Counted from the first letter of the stretch, positions 1 through 8,672 are shown. The stretch: 64,000 nt of DNA from CAISIP01 sp965278985 (GCA_965278985.1 OZ257131.1:248001-312000); one strand, 5' to 3'. The notes: generated by a model not told the origin, from the sequence alone. Made by a program: numbers and translations.

Positions 1-396
1 CACCGGCTGGCAGCTCGCAAGGTCCTGCGCCCGGAGGACTTCGAGGGCGAGCGTTTCATTGCGCCGACGGCGCTGATGGAAGCGCGCACCAAGATCGATG
101 CGCTGATGCTGGCGCACGGCGTCCATCGCCGCATCAACGTCGAGACCCAGCACTCTTCCGCGATCGTCAAGCTGGTCGAGGCGGGGGCAGGCCTTGCGCT
201 CATCGAGCCCTTGACGGCCAGCGCCTATTCGGGAGGCTTGCTGAAGTTCATTCCCTTCGAGCCCGACATCGTCACGGACTATTCCATCGTGATGTCGCCG
301 CGCGCGGCATCCACGCTCATCTTCAAGCCGTTCATCGACCATGCCCGGCGGGAGATCCGCAGGATGTTGCCTGCCAATCTCGTTGTTCGCGGTTGA
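1..396 (+). CDS. LysR-family transcriptional regulator, C-terminal part (5' truncated by window edge)
   Basis: The reading frame is open from base 1 to the TGA at 394-396 and gives about 131 residues of a periplasmic-binding-protein-like effector domain (IVKLVEAGAGLALIEP, then a C-terminal helix). That pattern is typical of the second half of LysR regulators. The DNA-binding N-terminus lies outside the window. The gene is co-oriented with the allophanate hydrolase gene about 420 bp downstream, so it may regulate the ureide cluster, as the LysR protein AtzR does for atz genes in Pseudomonas. That parallel is inference. Confidence is good for the family and low for the target. Confidence 0.75.
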   Translation, partial: HRLAARKVLRPEDFEGERFIAPTALMEARTKIDALMLAHGVHRRINVETQHSSAIVKLVEAGAGLALIEPLTASAYSGGLLKFIPFEPDIVTDYSIVMSPRAASTLIFKPFIDHARREIRRMLPANLVVRG

Positions 397-769
397 TTGC
401 ATGCGGCGATGCAGCCCTGACTCACTGCGCAGCTGAGCACCGTGCCGCGCGCTCCCTCCCCGCGGCGTGGCGCGGGTTGGCGCCACGGCGGATCTCGCCT
501 CGGTCGATTGCCGCCACGGGCTGACCTGTAGCTGCAGGGGACGCCGGGCGACTGCCACGTCGTGCAGGGCGCCGCAATGCACCAGCACGCACCACGGCGG
601 GCCATGGCGCACCGAGGAAGGCCATGGATGGAGGCCCTCGTGTCCCTGCACGCCCGCTGCTGCCGGAGCCAGCGGAAGCGCTGCACCGCGAGGCATTCAA
701 CGCCTGCGCAGGCGGTTTGCAGAGCAATGGGCGTGGACGGGATGCGATCCGGACCGCCCCGCCTAAGGC
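397..769. other. Intergenic region between the LysR gene and the atzF promoter
   Basis: About 370 bp with no convincing gene. Short open frames here overlap in several registers and lack ribosome sites. The atzF frame is open back to 624, but the sigma54 promoter at 770 lies inside that extension, so the extension is probably not translated. I found no perfect TGCAC-N7-GTGCA dyad; only weak half-matches are present, for example near 606-622. Confidence 0.5.
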
Positions 770-785
770 TGGCACGCCGTTTGCA
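770..785 (+). promoter_or_regulatory. Sigma54 (-24/-12) promoter of the atzF operon
   Basis: TGGCACG-CCGT-TTGCA. The invariant GG is at 771-772, followed by exactly ten bases and the invariant GC at 783-784, a full match to the RpoN consensus TGGCACGN4TTGCW. Transcription is predicted to start near 796. Such promoters need an enhancer-binding activator; the NtrC encoded at 23579 is the obvious candidate (inference). Confidence 0.85.
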
Positions 786-791
786 TCTCAC

Positions 792-803
792 CTTGTATCC
801 AAG
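792..803. promoter_or_regulatory. Operator-like palindrome overlapping the predicted start site (copy 1)
   Basis: CTTGTATCCAAG has perfect CTTG/CAAG arms around TATC. It begins 8 bases after the -12 GC and straddles predicted +1. The identical 12-mer sits at the identical distance from the sigma54 promoter at 7447. The shape resembles operators of FCD-type GntR regulators, and such a regulator ends this gene cluster at 14587. A repressor role is inferred. Confidence 0.7.
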
Positions 804-818
804 ATGGAATGCTTTGAA

Positions 819-2537
819 ATGGTGCAACGAACCCCAGCTCCCATGTCCTCGGCCGCCACTGCCGGCCAGGGCAGTCCCCAAGCTGCCTGGATCACCCGCT
901 TCGCCGAACCCGTGCAGGGCGCCGCGCAAGGCCCGCTCGCGGGCCTGGTGTTCGCCGCCAAGGACAACATCGATGTGGCCGGCGTCACCACCACGGCGGC
1001 GCATCCGCATTTCGGCAGCCCTGCCGCCACGCATGCCGCCGCGGTGCAGCGCCTGCTCGATGCCGGTGCGTCCGTGGCCGGCAAGACCAACCTCGACCAG
1101 TTCGCCTGCGGGCTGAACGGCACGCGTTCTCCGTACGGCGCGGTGCCCAACGCCTTCGATCCGGCGTATGTGTCGGGCGGCTCCAGCTCGGGCTCGGCCT
1201 ACGTCGTGGCCACCGGGCAGGTGGACTTCGCGCTGGGCACCGACACCGCAGGCTCGGGGCGCGTGCCCGCGGGGCTCAACAACATCGTGGGGCTCAAGCC
1301 CTCCAAAGGCCTGATCAGCGCGCGCGGCGTGGTGCCGGCGGCGCAGAGCGTGGACTGTGTGTCCATCTTCGCGCGCACGGTGGATATGGCCGCACGCGTG
1401 CTGGCAGCTGCCCTGGGGCCGGATGCCGCGGACCCGTATTCGCGCAGCCTCACGCTGGCGACACAGGCGTTCCCGCCGGCCTTCCGCTTCGGGGTGCCGG
1501 ACACGCTGGAATTCTTCGGCGACACCGCCGCCATCGCGGCTTTCACGCAGTCCTTGTCGCAGCTGGAGGCGCTGGGCGGCCTGCCCGTCATCGTGCCCTT
1601 CGCGCCGCTGGCGCGCGCCGCCGATCTGCTCTATGAAAGCGCCCTGGTGGCCGAGCGGTACGCGGCTGTGCGGGACTTCTTCGACGCGCATGCGGACACC
1701 ATCATCGAGCCCGTGCGATCCATCATCGGCGCGGGCCGCCACTACAGCGCGGCCGACCTCGTGGAGGCGCAGACGGCCCTGCGCGCCTGCGGCCAGGAGG
1801 CCGACGCGATGTGGCAGGACATCGACCTGCTGGTGGTGCCCACCGCGCCCACGCACTACCGCATCGACGCCATGCGCGACGACCCCGTGGTGCTGAACCG
1901 CAACCTGGGCGCGTACACCAACTTCGTGAACCTGCTGGACTACGCCGCGCTGTCGGTGCCCAGCTGCCTGCGCCCCGATGGCCTGCCCTTCGGCATCACC
2001 TTGATCGGCCCTTGCGGCAGCGACTGGCAACTGGCCGACCTGGGCCAGCGCTTCCATCATGCGACGGGGCTGCCGCAGGGCGCGACGGGAACTCCGCTGC
2101 CGCCACCGCAACCCATCGCTGCATTGCAATCCGAGCCGATGGTGGACTTGGCGGCCGTGGGGGCCCACATGGATGGCCTGCCGCTCAACGGCCAGCTCAC
2201 CGAGCGCGGCGCCGTGCTGCTGGAGTCCACCGAGACGGCCCCCGACTACCGCCTCTTCACCTTGCCCCGCAGCACGCCACCCAAGCCCGGCATGCTGCGC
2301 GTGGCGGCAGGGCAGGGCGCACGCATCGCGGTCGAGGTGTGGCGCATGCCGCTGGCGGCCTACGGCGGTTTCGTCGCGCTGATACCGCCACCGCTGGGCA
2401 TCGGCACCGTGCGCCTGGCCGATGGCCGCCAGTGCCAGGGTTTCGTGTGCGAGCCGGTGGCCTTGGACGGTGCGCAGGACATCACGCACCTCGGTGGCTG
2501 GCGCGCGTACCTGGCCTCCATCGCGGCCACGCGCTGA
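819..2537 (+). CDS. atzF: Allophanate hydrolase (AtzF type)
   Basis: Hydrolyses allophanate to ammonia and CO2, the last step of cyanurate, biuret and urea-carboxylase pathways. It is a cytoplasmic amidase-signature enzyme of about 572 residues. The Ser-cisSer-Lys triad reads as K48 (AAKDNIDVAG), S123 (GGSSSGS) and S146 (GTDTAGSGRVPA). The last roughly 120 residues form the C-terminal domain typical of AtzF and of DUR1,2-type allophanate hydrolases. The 819 ATG was chosen because it lies downstream of the predicted start site near 796 and follows a GGAA; ATGs at 804 and 843 are alternatives. No urea carboxylase is visible, so allophanate must come from biuret-type chemistry or from elsewhere. 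Confidence 0.85.
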   Translation: MVQRTPAPMSSAATAGQGSPQAAWITRFAEPVQGAAQGPLAGLVFAAKDNIDVAGVTTTAAHPHFGSPAATHAAAVQRLLDAGASVAGKTNLDQFACGLNGTRSPYGAVPNAFDPAYVSGGSSSGSAYVVATGQVDFALGTDTAGSGRVPAGLNNIVGLKPSKGLISARGVVPAAQSVDCVSIFARTVDMAARVLAAALGPDAADPYSRSLTLATQAFPPAFRFGVPDTLEFFGDTAAIAAFTQSLSQLEALGGLPVIVPFAPLARAADLLYESALVAERYAAVRDFFDAHADTIIEPVRSIIGAGRHYSAADLVEAQTALRACGQEADAMWQDIDLLVVPTAPTHYRIDAMRDDPVVLNRNLGAYTNFVNLLDYAALSVPSCLRPDGLPFGITLIGPCGSDWQLADLGQRFHHATGLPQGATGTPLPPPQPIAALQSEPMVDLAAVGAHMDGLPLNGQLTERGAVLLESTETAPDYRLFTLPRSTPPKPGMLRVAAGQGARIAVEVWRMPLAAYGGFVALIPPPLGIGTVRLADGRQCQGFVCEPVALDGAQDITHLGGWRAYLASIAATR

Positions 2538-2607
2538 GGTCGCCTTCGACATTCGCCTCCCATCCTTCGCCCCCTTTTTCCAACCTTTCCTTCCGCCGGA
2601 GAAACGC

Positions 2608-3624
2608 ATGCATCCCCTGGACATCCCGCCCGCGGTGACCGCTCCTACCAGCCGCCGCAGACTGCTCAAGACCGTGATGGCCGCTTCGGCCGTGGGTGCG
2701 CTGGGCGCACCCGCCGTGCATGCGCAGGCCAACCCGAAGATCCGCGTCGGCTTCTGGCCCGTGGCCTCGGGCCTGCCCTTCTTCGCGGCGGTGGACAAGG
2801 GGTATTTCAAGGAGGCCGGCCTGGACGTGGAGCCGCTGAAATTCGCCAGCGCGCAGCAGGTGATGGAGGCCATGTTGTCCGGCCGTGCCGAGGGCAGCGC
2901 CAACGGCACCGCGTCGGCCGTGCTGGCCATCGGCGAGATCGCGCAGCCCGGGTTGCTCAAGGTGTTCTGCACCAACCCCACCAACGCCAAGTTCGTGCTC
3001 GACGAATTCATCGTCGCCAAGGACAGCCCGGTCAAGACCATCGGCGACCTCAAGGGCAAGCGCGTGGCCTCCGGTCCCGGCATCCAGAACGTGGTGCTGG
3101 CCAAGACCGTGCTGGAGCGCGCCGGCGCCGGTGCGGTGGCCGTGACCGAGCTGCCCATCGGCCAGCACATCGCCTCGCTGGCGGCGGGGCAGGTGGACGC
3201 CTGCTACACGCTGGAGCCCACCGGCACCATCGGCCGCCTGAACGGCACCACGCGCACGCTGGAAGTGGGCGTGATCGCCAAGTACATCCTGGGCGACCCG
3301 ATGGCGCCCTGGCATGGCGGCGCGGCCAGCCTCACCAGCGAGTTCATCAAGAAGTACCCCGAGGTCACGAAGAAGTACATCGCCGCCTACAAGCGCGGCG
3401 TGGACCTGGTGAAGACCAAGCCCGACGAGGCCCGGCCCTCGCTCAAGGGTTACACCGCCATCGAAGGCGCGCTGACTGCCGAAGTGCCGATGTCGGACTA
3501 CCTGTTCTCCACGGACTTCAAGCCCAGCGACGTGGCGCATTTCCAGAAGTTCTACGACCTGTTCACCGAAAAGGGCGTGTTCGACAAGAAGGTGCTGGTG
3601 GACAGCATCCTCTACAAGGGCTGA
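2608..3624 (+). CDS. ABC transporter substrate-binding protein, SsuA/NMT1-like
   Basis: Periplasmic binding component of an SsuABC/TauABC-like importer, 338 residues. The N-terminus carries a twin-arginine-type leader (SRRRLLKTVMAAS, then a hydrophobic run ending AHAQ near residue 38), followed by the NMT1-type fold opening KIRVGFWPVASGLPFFAA. It lies 70 bp after atzF and 5 bp before the permease. Family members bind sulfonates, pyrimidine precursors or small amides, and sequence alone does not fix the ligand. Given the operon, a ureide or related nitrogen compound is likely (inference). Confidence 0.85.
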   Translation: MHPLDIPPAVTAPTSRRRLLKTVMAASAVGALGAPAVHAQANPKIRVGFWPVASGLPFFAAVDKGYFKEAGLDVEPLKFASAQQVMEAMLSGRAEGSANGTASAVLAIGEIAQPGLLKVFCTNPTNAKFVLDEFIVAKDSPVKTIGDLKGKRVASGPGIQNVVLAKTVLERAGAGAVAVTELPIGQHIASLAAGQVDACYTLEPTGTIGRLNGTTRTLEVGVIAKYILGDPMAPWHGGAASLTSEFIKKYPEVTKKYIAAYKRGVDLVKTKPDEARPSLKGYTAIEGALTAEVPMSDYLFSTDFKPSDVAHFQKFYDLFTEKGVFDKKVLVDSILYKG

Positions 3625-3629
3625 GCGCC

Positions 3630-4466
3630 ATGTCTGAGTCCTCTCCTTCCACTGCGGCCGCGCCCTGGGCGCCGCCCACATCGCAAGATGCGACAGCCAA
3701 CGCGCCGCGCACGGCGCGCTGGGTCGCCTGGCTGCCGGCCATCGGGCCCATCGGCCTGTTCATCCTCTGGGACCTCGTGGTGCGCGCGGGCCTGATCAAG
3801 GCCATCCTGCTGCCGCCGCCGCTGGCTACGCTGGAGACGCTCATCGTCGGCCTGGCCGGCGGGCCGCTGCTGCTGGACTTCGGCGTCACGGTGTGGCGCA
3901 CGTTGCAGGCCTTCCTGATCGCGGCCGTGGTCGGCGTGCCGCTGGGGGTGCTGCTCGGGAGCAACGAGCGGGCCTACCGCAGCGTGGAGTTCCTGATCGA
4001 CTTCTTCCGCTCCACGCCGTCGTCCGCGTTGATTCCGTTGTTCCTGCTGATCTTCGGCGTGTCGGACGTCAACAAGGTGGCCATCGCCGCCTTCGGGGCC
4101 TTCCTGATCGTGGTGTTCAACAGCGCCTACGGCGTGATCAACGCGCGCAAGCAGCGCGTGATGGCGGCCAAGGTGATGGGCGCTTCGCGCTGGCAGATCT
4201 TCAAGGATGTGCTCATCTGGGAGAGCCTGCAGCCGTCCTTCGTCGGGCTGCGCTCGGCCGTGTCCATGGCGCTGGTGATCGTGATCGTGGCCGAGATGTT
4301 CATCGGCTCCGACAACGGCCTGGGCCACCGCATCATCGACGCGCAGCAGGTGCTCAACGTGCGCAGCATGTACGCGGCGATCCTGGCGGCGGGTGCGCTG
4401 GGCTACGCGCTGAACATTCTCTTTTTGGTTGCCGAACGCAAGATCGTGCATTGGAGTGGACGATGA
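3630..4466 (+). CDS. ABC transporter permease, SsuC/TauC-like
   Basis: Inner-membrane permease of 278 residues with about six hydrophobic segments. It has the BPD_transp_1 loop around residues 180-200 (AAKVMGASRWQIFKDVLIWE), which docks onto the ATPase. The N-terminal 25 residues are Ser/Ala/Pro-rich and probably cytoplasmic. It starts 5 bp after the binding protein and its TGA overlaps the ATG of the ATPase (ATGA), so the three genes are translationally coupled. Confidence 0.88.
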   Translation: MSESSPSTAAAPWAPPTSQDATANAPRTARWVAWLPAIGPIGLFILWDLVVRAGLIKAILLPPPLATLETLIVGLAGGPLLLDFGVTVWRTLQAFLIAAVVGVPLGVLLGSNERAYRSVEFLIDFFRSTPSSALIPLFLLIFGVSDVNKVAIAAFGAFLIVVFNSAYGVINARKQRVMAAKVMGASRWQIFKDVLIWESLQPSFVGLRSAVSMALVIVIVAEMFIGSDNGLGHRIIDAQQVLNVRSMYAAILAAGALGYALNILFLVAERKIVHWSGR

Positions 4467-5284
4467 ACGCTGTACTCAATGCGCCCGTGGTGGCAGACGT
4501 TCCGGTGCCACCCTTCCAGCCCGGGCCGCTGGGCACACACATCACCATCCGCGGCCTGACCAAATACTTCGCCGGTTGGCCGCTGTACGAGAACTTCGAC
4601 CTCGACATTCCTAAACGCGCGATCGTCTCGGTCTTCGGCCCCAACGGCTGTGGCAAGAGCACGCTGATCAACATGATCGCGGGCCTGATCCCCATCGACG
4701 CGGGTGAGATCCTGTTCGACGGCAAGTCGCTCAAGGACACCAAGATCGGCTACGTGTTCCAGAACTACCGAGAGGCGATGTTCCCGTGGATGCGCACCAT
4801 CGACAACATCGCCTATCCGCTCAAGCTCGAAGGCAAGTCCAAGGCCGAGGTGGACCGGCGCATGGCCGAGCTGGTGGCGAGTTTCGACGTCAAGTTCGAC
4901 CTGAACCGCTTCCCCTACGAACTCTCCGGCGGGCAGCAGCAGACAGCGTCCATCATGCGCGCCCTGGCGCCCAACCCCGAGGTGCTGTTCCTCGACGAAC
5001 CCTTCTCCGCGCTGGACTTCGAGATGACGCTGTTCATCCGCGAGAAGCTGCAGGAGGTGTTCATGCAGACCGGCACCACCATGCTGCTGGTCTCGCACGA
5101 CCTGGAGGAGGCGGTGTACCTGGCCGACCAGGTGCTGCTGCTGACCAAGCGCCCGACCAAGGTGGCAGAAATATTGCTTTACCAGGACGCACGGCCACGC
5201 ACGGTGGAAACCTTGTCCGAGCCCAGTTTCATCCACGCCAAGAAGCAGAGCCTGGAGATTTTCCAGCGCGAGGTGCGGCGCTAA
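4463..5284 (+). CDS. ABC transporter ATP-binding protein, SsuB/TauB-like
   Basis: Nucleotide-binding subunit of 273 residues powering the importer encoded just upstream. It has Walker A GPNGCGKST (about residues 59-67), Q-loop VFQNYREAMFPW, signature LSGGQQQ (about 154) and Walker B LFLDEP (about 174-180), followed by the H-loop SHDLEEA. The proline-rich leader before ITIRGLTKYF is slightly long for the family. Its ATG overlaps the permease stop. Confidence 0.9.
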   Translation: MNAVLNAPVVADVPVPPFQPGPLGTHITIRGLTKYFAGWPLYENFDLDIPKRAIVSVFGPNGCGKSTLINMIAGLIPIDAGEILFDGKSLKDTKIGYVFQNYREAMFPWMRTIDNIAYPLKLEGKSKAEVDRRMAELVASFDVKFDLNRFPYELSGGQQQTASIMRALAPNPEVLFLDEPFSALDFEMTLFIREKLQEVFMQTGTTMLLVSHDLEEAVYLADQVLLLTKRPTKVAEILLYQDARPRTVETLSEPSFIHAKKQSLEIFQREVRR

Positions 5285-5303
5285 CCAAGCGAGGGTCCTC
5301 CCG

Positions 5304-5510
5304 ATGACGCCTGCCCAGATCGAAGCCTACGTCCAGGCCAGCGCCGCGGCCCTGGGCCTGCCGCTGAGTCCCGTGTACCGCCCTGGCGTGGTGCGCTACT
5401 TTGGCCTCGCGGCGGAGTTCGCCGCCATCGTGGAGGCCGTACCGCTGGCACCGTACGCGGAGAGCGCCGTGCACTTCACGCCGGTGGCGCCACCGGAGCC
5501 GCAGGCATGA
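5304..5510 (+). CDS. atzG: AtzG-like small subunit (DUF4089 family)
   Basis: 68-residue helical protein (MTPAQIEAYVQASAAALGLP...) of the AtzG/HpxX type. In Pseudomonas ADP the homologous protein forms a stable complex with the amidase AtzE and is needed for a folded, active enzyme (known of the family). Here its stop codon overlaps the start of the atzE-like gene (ATGA at 5507-5510), matching obligate co-expression. The assignment rests on size, sequence style and exact adjacency to atzE. Confidence 0.82.
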   Translation: MTPAQIEAYVQASAAALGLPLSPVYRPGVVRYFGLAAEFAAIVEAVPLAPYAESAVHFTPVAPPEPQA

Positions 5511-6937
5511 CGGAAGCCGCCGCCTTGCTGGCGCAGGACGCCGCGTCCATGGCCGCCGCCGTGCGTGGCGGCGGCACCAGCGCCGTGGCCCTGGTGCAGG
5601 CCAGCCTGGAGCGCATCGCCGCCACCGACGGCCGCGTCAACGCCTTCACCGAGGTGCTGCGCGAACGTGCCCTGCGCCGCGCGGGGCAGGTAGATGCGTC
5701 GCTGGCCTCGGCCAACGCGGCGCGCACCCGCGCGCTGCCGTTGCTGGGCGTGCCTTTTGCCGTGAAGAACCTGTTCGACATCGCCGGCATCACCACGCTG
5801 GCCGGCTCGAAGATCGAGCGCGGTGCGACACCGGCCCGCGCCGATGCGACGCTGGTGCGCCGGCTGGAAAACGCTGGTGCCGTGCTGGTGGGCGCGTTGA
5901 ACATGGACGAATACGCCTACGGCTTCACCACCGAGAACAGCCACGTGGGCCCGACGCGCAACCCGCACGACCTCACGCGCATCGCGGGAGGCTCCTCGGG
6001 CGGATCGGGCGCGGCGGTGGCGGCGGGGCAGGTGCCGATCACGCTGGGCTCGGATACCAATGGCTCCATCCGCGTGCCGGCCTCGCTGTGCGGCATCTTC
6101 GGCCTGAAGCCCACCATGGGCCGGTTGCCACGCACGGGCAGCTACCCCTTCATCAGCAGCCTGGACCACCTCGGGCCTTTCGCGCGTTCCGTGCGCGACC
6201 TCGCGCTGGCCTATGACGCGATGCAGGGCCCCGAGACCACCGGTCCGCGGGATCCCGGCTGCGCCCAGCGCGAGGTTGCATCCACTGCCACGTCGGTGGG
6301 GCACGGCGTGCAGGGCCTGCGCATCGCGGTGCTGGGCGGCTATTTCCGTGAGCGGGCCGGGCACGAAGCACTGGGCGCGGTGGACCGTGTCGCGGAGGCG
6401 CTGGGTGCGCACAAGGCGGTGGAGCTGCCCTTGGTGGAGGCCGGTCGCGCGGCCGCTTTCCTGATCACCAATGCCGAAGGCGCCGCCTTGCATCTGCCCA
6501 ACCTGCGCACGCGCCCGCAGGACTTCGAGCCACTGGCACGCGACCGTTTCCTGGCAGGTGCCTTGCTGCCCGCGGCCTGGGTGGCGCGTGCGCAGCGTGT
6601 GCGCCAGCTGTATGCCGAACAGGTGGCCAGCCTCTTCACCCGATTCGACGTGCTGCTGGCCCCCGCCACGCCCTGCGCCGCCACGCCCATCGGTGCCGAG
6701 TTCTTCGAGATCCAGGGCCAGCGGCTGCCCTTGCGGCCCAACATGGGGGTGCTCACCCAGCCCCTGTCGTGCATCGGCCTGCCGGTGTGCGCCGTACCGG
6801 TGTGGGGCACCCACGCGAGCCTGCCCATCGGGGTGCAGGTCATCGGCGCGCCCTGGCGCGAGGACATCGTGTTGCGCGTGGCGGCCGCCCTGGAAGCGGC
6901 GGGCGTGGTGCAGTCGCCCGTGGCGGCGCTGGCCTGA
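5507..6937 (+). CDS. atzE: AtzE-type amidase (1-carboxybiuret hydrolase family)
   Basis: Amidase-signature hydrolase of 476 residues. The triad reads as K87 (FAVKNLFDIAG), S164 (AGGSSGGSGAA) and S187 (GSDTNGSIRVPA). AtzE removes an amino group from 1-carboxybiuret in cyanurate breakdown; the related HpxY acts in oxalurate catabolism. The neighbours atzG (overlapping) and an atzH/hpxZ-like gene (15 bp downstream) match both the atzGEH and hpxXYZ arrangements. The atzF gene in the same operon favours the carboxybiuret reading. Substrate assignment is inference. Confidence 0.85.
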   Translation: MTEAAALLAQDAASMAAAVRGGGTSAVALVQASLERIAATDGRVNAFTEVLRERALRRAGQVDASLASANAARTRALPLLGVPFAVKNLFDIAGITTLAGSKIERGATPARADATLVRRLENAGAVLVGALNMDEYAYGFTTENSHVGPTRNPHDLTRIAGGSSGGSGAAVAAGQVPITLGSDTNGSIRVPASLCGIFGLKPTMGRLPRTGSYPFISSLDHLGPFARSVRDLALAYDAMQGPETTGPRDPGCAQREVASTATSVGHGVQGLRIAVLGGYFRERAGHEALGAVDRVAEALGAHKAVELPLVEAGRAAAFLITNAEGAALHLPNLRTRPQDFEPLARDRFLAGALLPAAWVARAQRVRQLYAEQVASLFTRFDVLLAPATPCAATPIGAEFFEIQGQRLPLRPNMGVLTQPLSCIGLPVCAVPVWGTHASLPIGVQVIGAPWREDIVLRVAAALEAAGVVQSPVAALA

Positions 6938-6952
6938 ATGGGGGACTGTCCG

Positions 6953-7330
6953 ATGGCGTACGTGATCAACCTTCCCGACGTGCTGGCCGAGGTGCAGGCC
7001 GTGTTCGCACGTTACGAGGATGCCCTGGTGCACAACCAGGTCGAGGTGCTGGACGAATTGTTCTGGGAAAGCCCGCACACGCTGCGTTATGGCGTCACCG
7101 AGAACCTCCATGGCTACGACCAGATCCAGGCCTTCCGCGCAAGCCGCCCGTCGCAGGGCCTGGCCCGCAGCCTGACGAAAGTCGTCATCACCACCTACGG
7201 CCGCGACTTCGCCACCGCGAACTGCGAGTTCCAGCGCGAAGGCCAGAGCAGGACCGGGCGCCAGAGCCAGACCTGGATGCGCACACCCGCCGGCTGGCGC
7301 GTGGTGGCGGCGCATGTGAGCCTTCTGTAA
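6953..7330 (+). CDS. AtzH/HpxZ-like NTF2-fold protein (DUF3225 family)
   Basis: About 125 residues with the alpha+beta cone pattern of NTF2-like proteins (VFARYEDALVHNQVEVLDELFW ... GRQSQTWMRTPAGWRVVAAHVSLL). HpxZ-type proteins accompany AtzE/HpxY amidases, and AtzH is reported as an additional hydrolase or accessory protein of cyanurate operons; the exact reaction cannot be read here. The start at 6953 gives MAYVINLPDV; an in-frame ATG at 6938 (MGDCP) would overlap the atzE stop. It is the last gene before the second sigma54 promoter. Confidence 0.75.
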   Translation: MAYVINLPDVLAEVQAVFARYEDALVHNQVEVLDELFWESPHTLRYGVTENLHGYDQIQAFRASRPSQGLARSLTKVVITTYGRDFATANCEFQREGQSRTGRQSQTWMRTPAGWRVVAAHVSLL

Positions 7331-7446
7331 GCAGCCGCGGTGTCCGGCGCCGTCAATCCCGTGCGCCATGCACCGCCGATGGGAATCCTCCGCACCGACC
7401 TGAATCACGCGACCTTGCTGGAACGGGTATGGAAGCGCTCGGGGCT

Positions 7447-7462
7447 CGGCACGTTATTTGCA
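7447..7462 (+). promoter_or_regulatory. Sigma54 (-24/-12) promoter of the BMP-transporter/biuH operon
   Basis: TCGGCACG-TTAT-TTGCA. GG is at 7448-7449, followed by ten bases and GC at 7460-7461, with a predicted start near 7473. It differs from the RpoN consensus only at the first T. A partial NtrC-like dyad (TGCAC-N7-GGGAA, 7369-7385) lies about 65 bp upstream and is weak. Confidence 0.85.
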
Positions 7463-7468
7463 CACGTA

Positions 7469-7480
7469 CTTGTATCCAAG
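7469..7480. promoter_or_regulatory. Operator-like palindrome overlapping the predicted start site (copy 2)
   Basis: CTTGTATCCAAG, identical in all 12 bases to 792-803 and placed at the same offset (+8) from the -12 GC. Two exact copies with conserved promoter spacing make a shared repressor site likely. The GntR/FCD regulator at the end of this operon is the natural candidate (inference). Confidence 0.72.
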
Positions 7481-7534
7481 TTGAAATCCCTGATGTCCGC
7501 ACCCTTTTGATCCATCCACCGGAGAGCCCGCACC

Positions 7535-8653
7535 ATGCACACGACCCGTACGAATCGCCGTGAATCCCTGAAGACGTTGGCCGCGCTCGGCGCGTCCGGC
7601 ACGCTGGCGGGATGGTCCAGCCTGGCGCAGGCCCAGTCGCCCATCACGGTGGGCGTGATCTACGTCGGCCCGCGCGATGACTTCGGCTACAACCAGGCGC
7701 ATGCCCAGGCGGCGGCCGAGCTCAAGAAGATGCCCGGCGTGAAGGTGGTGGAGGAAGAGAACGTGCCCGAGACCGTGGCCGTGCAGAAGACCATGACGGG
7801 CATGATCGCGCAGGACGGCGCCAAGCTGCTCTTCCCCACTTCCTTCGGCTACTACGACCCGCACCTGCTGGCACTGGCCGCCAAATACCCCGACGTGCGG
7901 TTCTCGCATTGCGGTGGCATGTGGACCGAAGGCAAGCACCCCAAGAACGCGGGCAGCTTCTTCGGCTACATCGACGAGGCGCAGTACCTCAACGGCGTCG
8001 TCGCCGGCCACATGACCAAGAGCAACAAGATCGGCTTCGTCGCGGCCAAGCCCATTCCGCAGGTGCTGCGCAACATCAACGCCTACCTGATGGGCGCGCG
8101 CTCGGTGAAGCCGGCCATCACCTGCAGCGTGATCTTCACGGGCGACTGGTCGATGGCCGTGAAGGAGGCCGAAGCCACCAACAGCCTGGCCGACCAGGGC
8201 TGCGACGTGTTCACCATGCACGTGGACGGCCCGAAGGTGGTGGTGGAGACGGCGGCCAAGCGCGGCAAGATGGTGTGTGGTTACCACGCCAGCCAGGCCA
8301 AGCTCGCGCCGCAGGCCTACCTCACGGGCGCCGAGTGGAACTGGATCACGGCCTACAACACCATCCTCACGGCGGCGCGCACGGGCAAGCCGCACCCCAA
8401 CTTCCTGCGGGGTGGAATGAAGGAAGGCTTCGTGAAGATGTCGGCCTACGGCCCCTCCGTGACCGATGCCGCGAAGAAGCAGGCCGACGACATCAAGGCG
8501 AAGATGCTTGCGGGCAGCTTCGACATCTTCAAGGGCCCGCTGAAGGACAACACGGGCAAGGAGGTGATTCCCGCCGGCACGACGCTCAAGCAGACCGACA
8601 TGGTGCTGGAGCAGATGAACTACCTGGTCGACGGCGTGCAGGGCAAGGTCTGA
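7535..8653 (+). CDS. BMP-family ABC transporter substrate-binding protein
   Basis: 372-residue periplasmic binding protein of the basic membrane protein (Med/PnrA/NupN) family, which normally binds nucleosides, purines or similar heterocycles. It has an N-terminal twin-arginine-type leader (NRRESLKTLAALGAS, cleavage after AQA near residue 33), then ITVGVIYVGPRDDFGYNQ, the typical first strand and ligand loop. The paired permeases and double ATPase follow in the same operon. The AtzT binding protein of the atrazine plasmid belongs to the same family, so a ureide or triazine-related ligand is plausible but not proven. Confidence 0.87.
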   Translation: MHTTRTNRRESLKTLAALGASGTLAGWSSLAQAQSPITVGVIYVGPRDDFGYNQAHAQAAAELKKMPGVKVVEEENVPETVAVQKTMTGMIAQDGAKLLFPTSFGYYDPHLLALAAKYPDVRFSHCGGMWTEGKHPKNAGSFFGYIDEAQYLNGVVAGHMTKSNKIGFVAAKPIPQVLRNINAYLMGARSVKPAITCSVIFTGDWSMAVKEAEATNSLADQGCDVFTMHVDGPKVVVETAAKRGKMVCGYHASQAKLAPQAYLTGAEWNWITAYNTILTAARTGKPHPNFLRGGMKEGFVKMSAYGPSVTDAAKKQADDIKAKMLAGSFDIFKGPLKDNTGKEVIPAGTTLKQTDMVLEQMNYLVDGVQGKV

Positions 8654-8672
8654 GCCTGCAGGCGGGATCGGC

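Noticed and set aside
624..818. Upstream extension of the atzF reading frame
   Set aside because: It would place the sigma54 promoter and operator inside coding sequence, and it has no homology-like content.
819..2537. Urea amidolyase interpretation (urea carboxylase plus allophanate hydrolase)
   Set aside because: No biotin-dependent carboxylase gene occurs in the window; the neighbours are AtzGEH and BiuH types.
279..3170. 963-codon minus-strand open frame across atzF and the binding-protein gene
   Set aside because: It lies antisense to two well-recognised genes, is Arg/Gly/His-rich without domain motifs, and reflects the third-position GC bias of the opposite strand.
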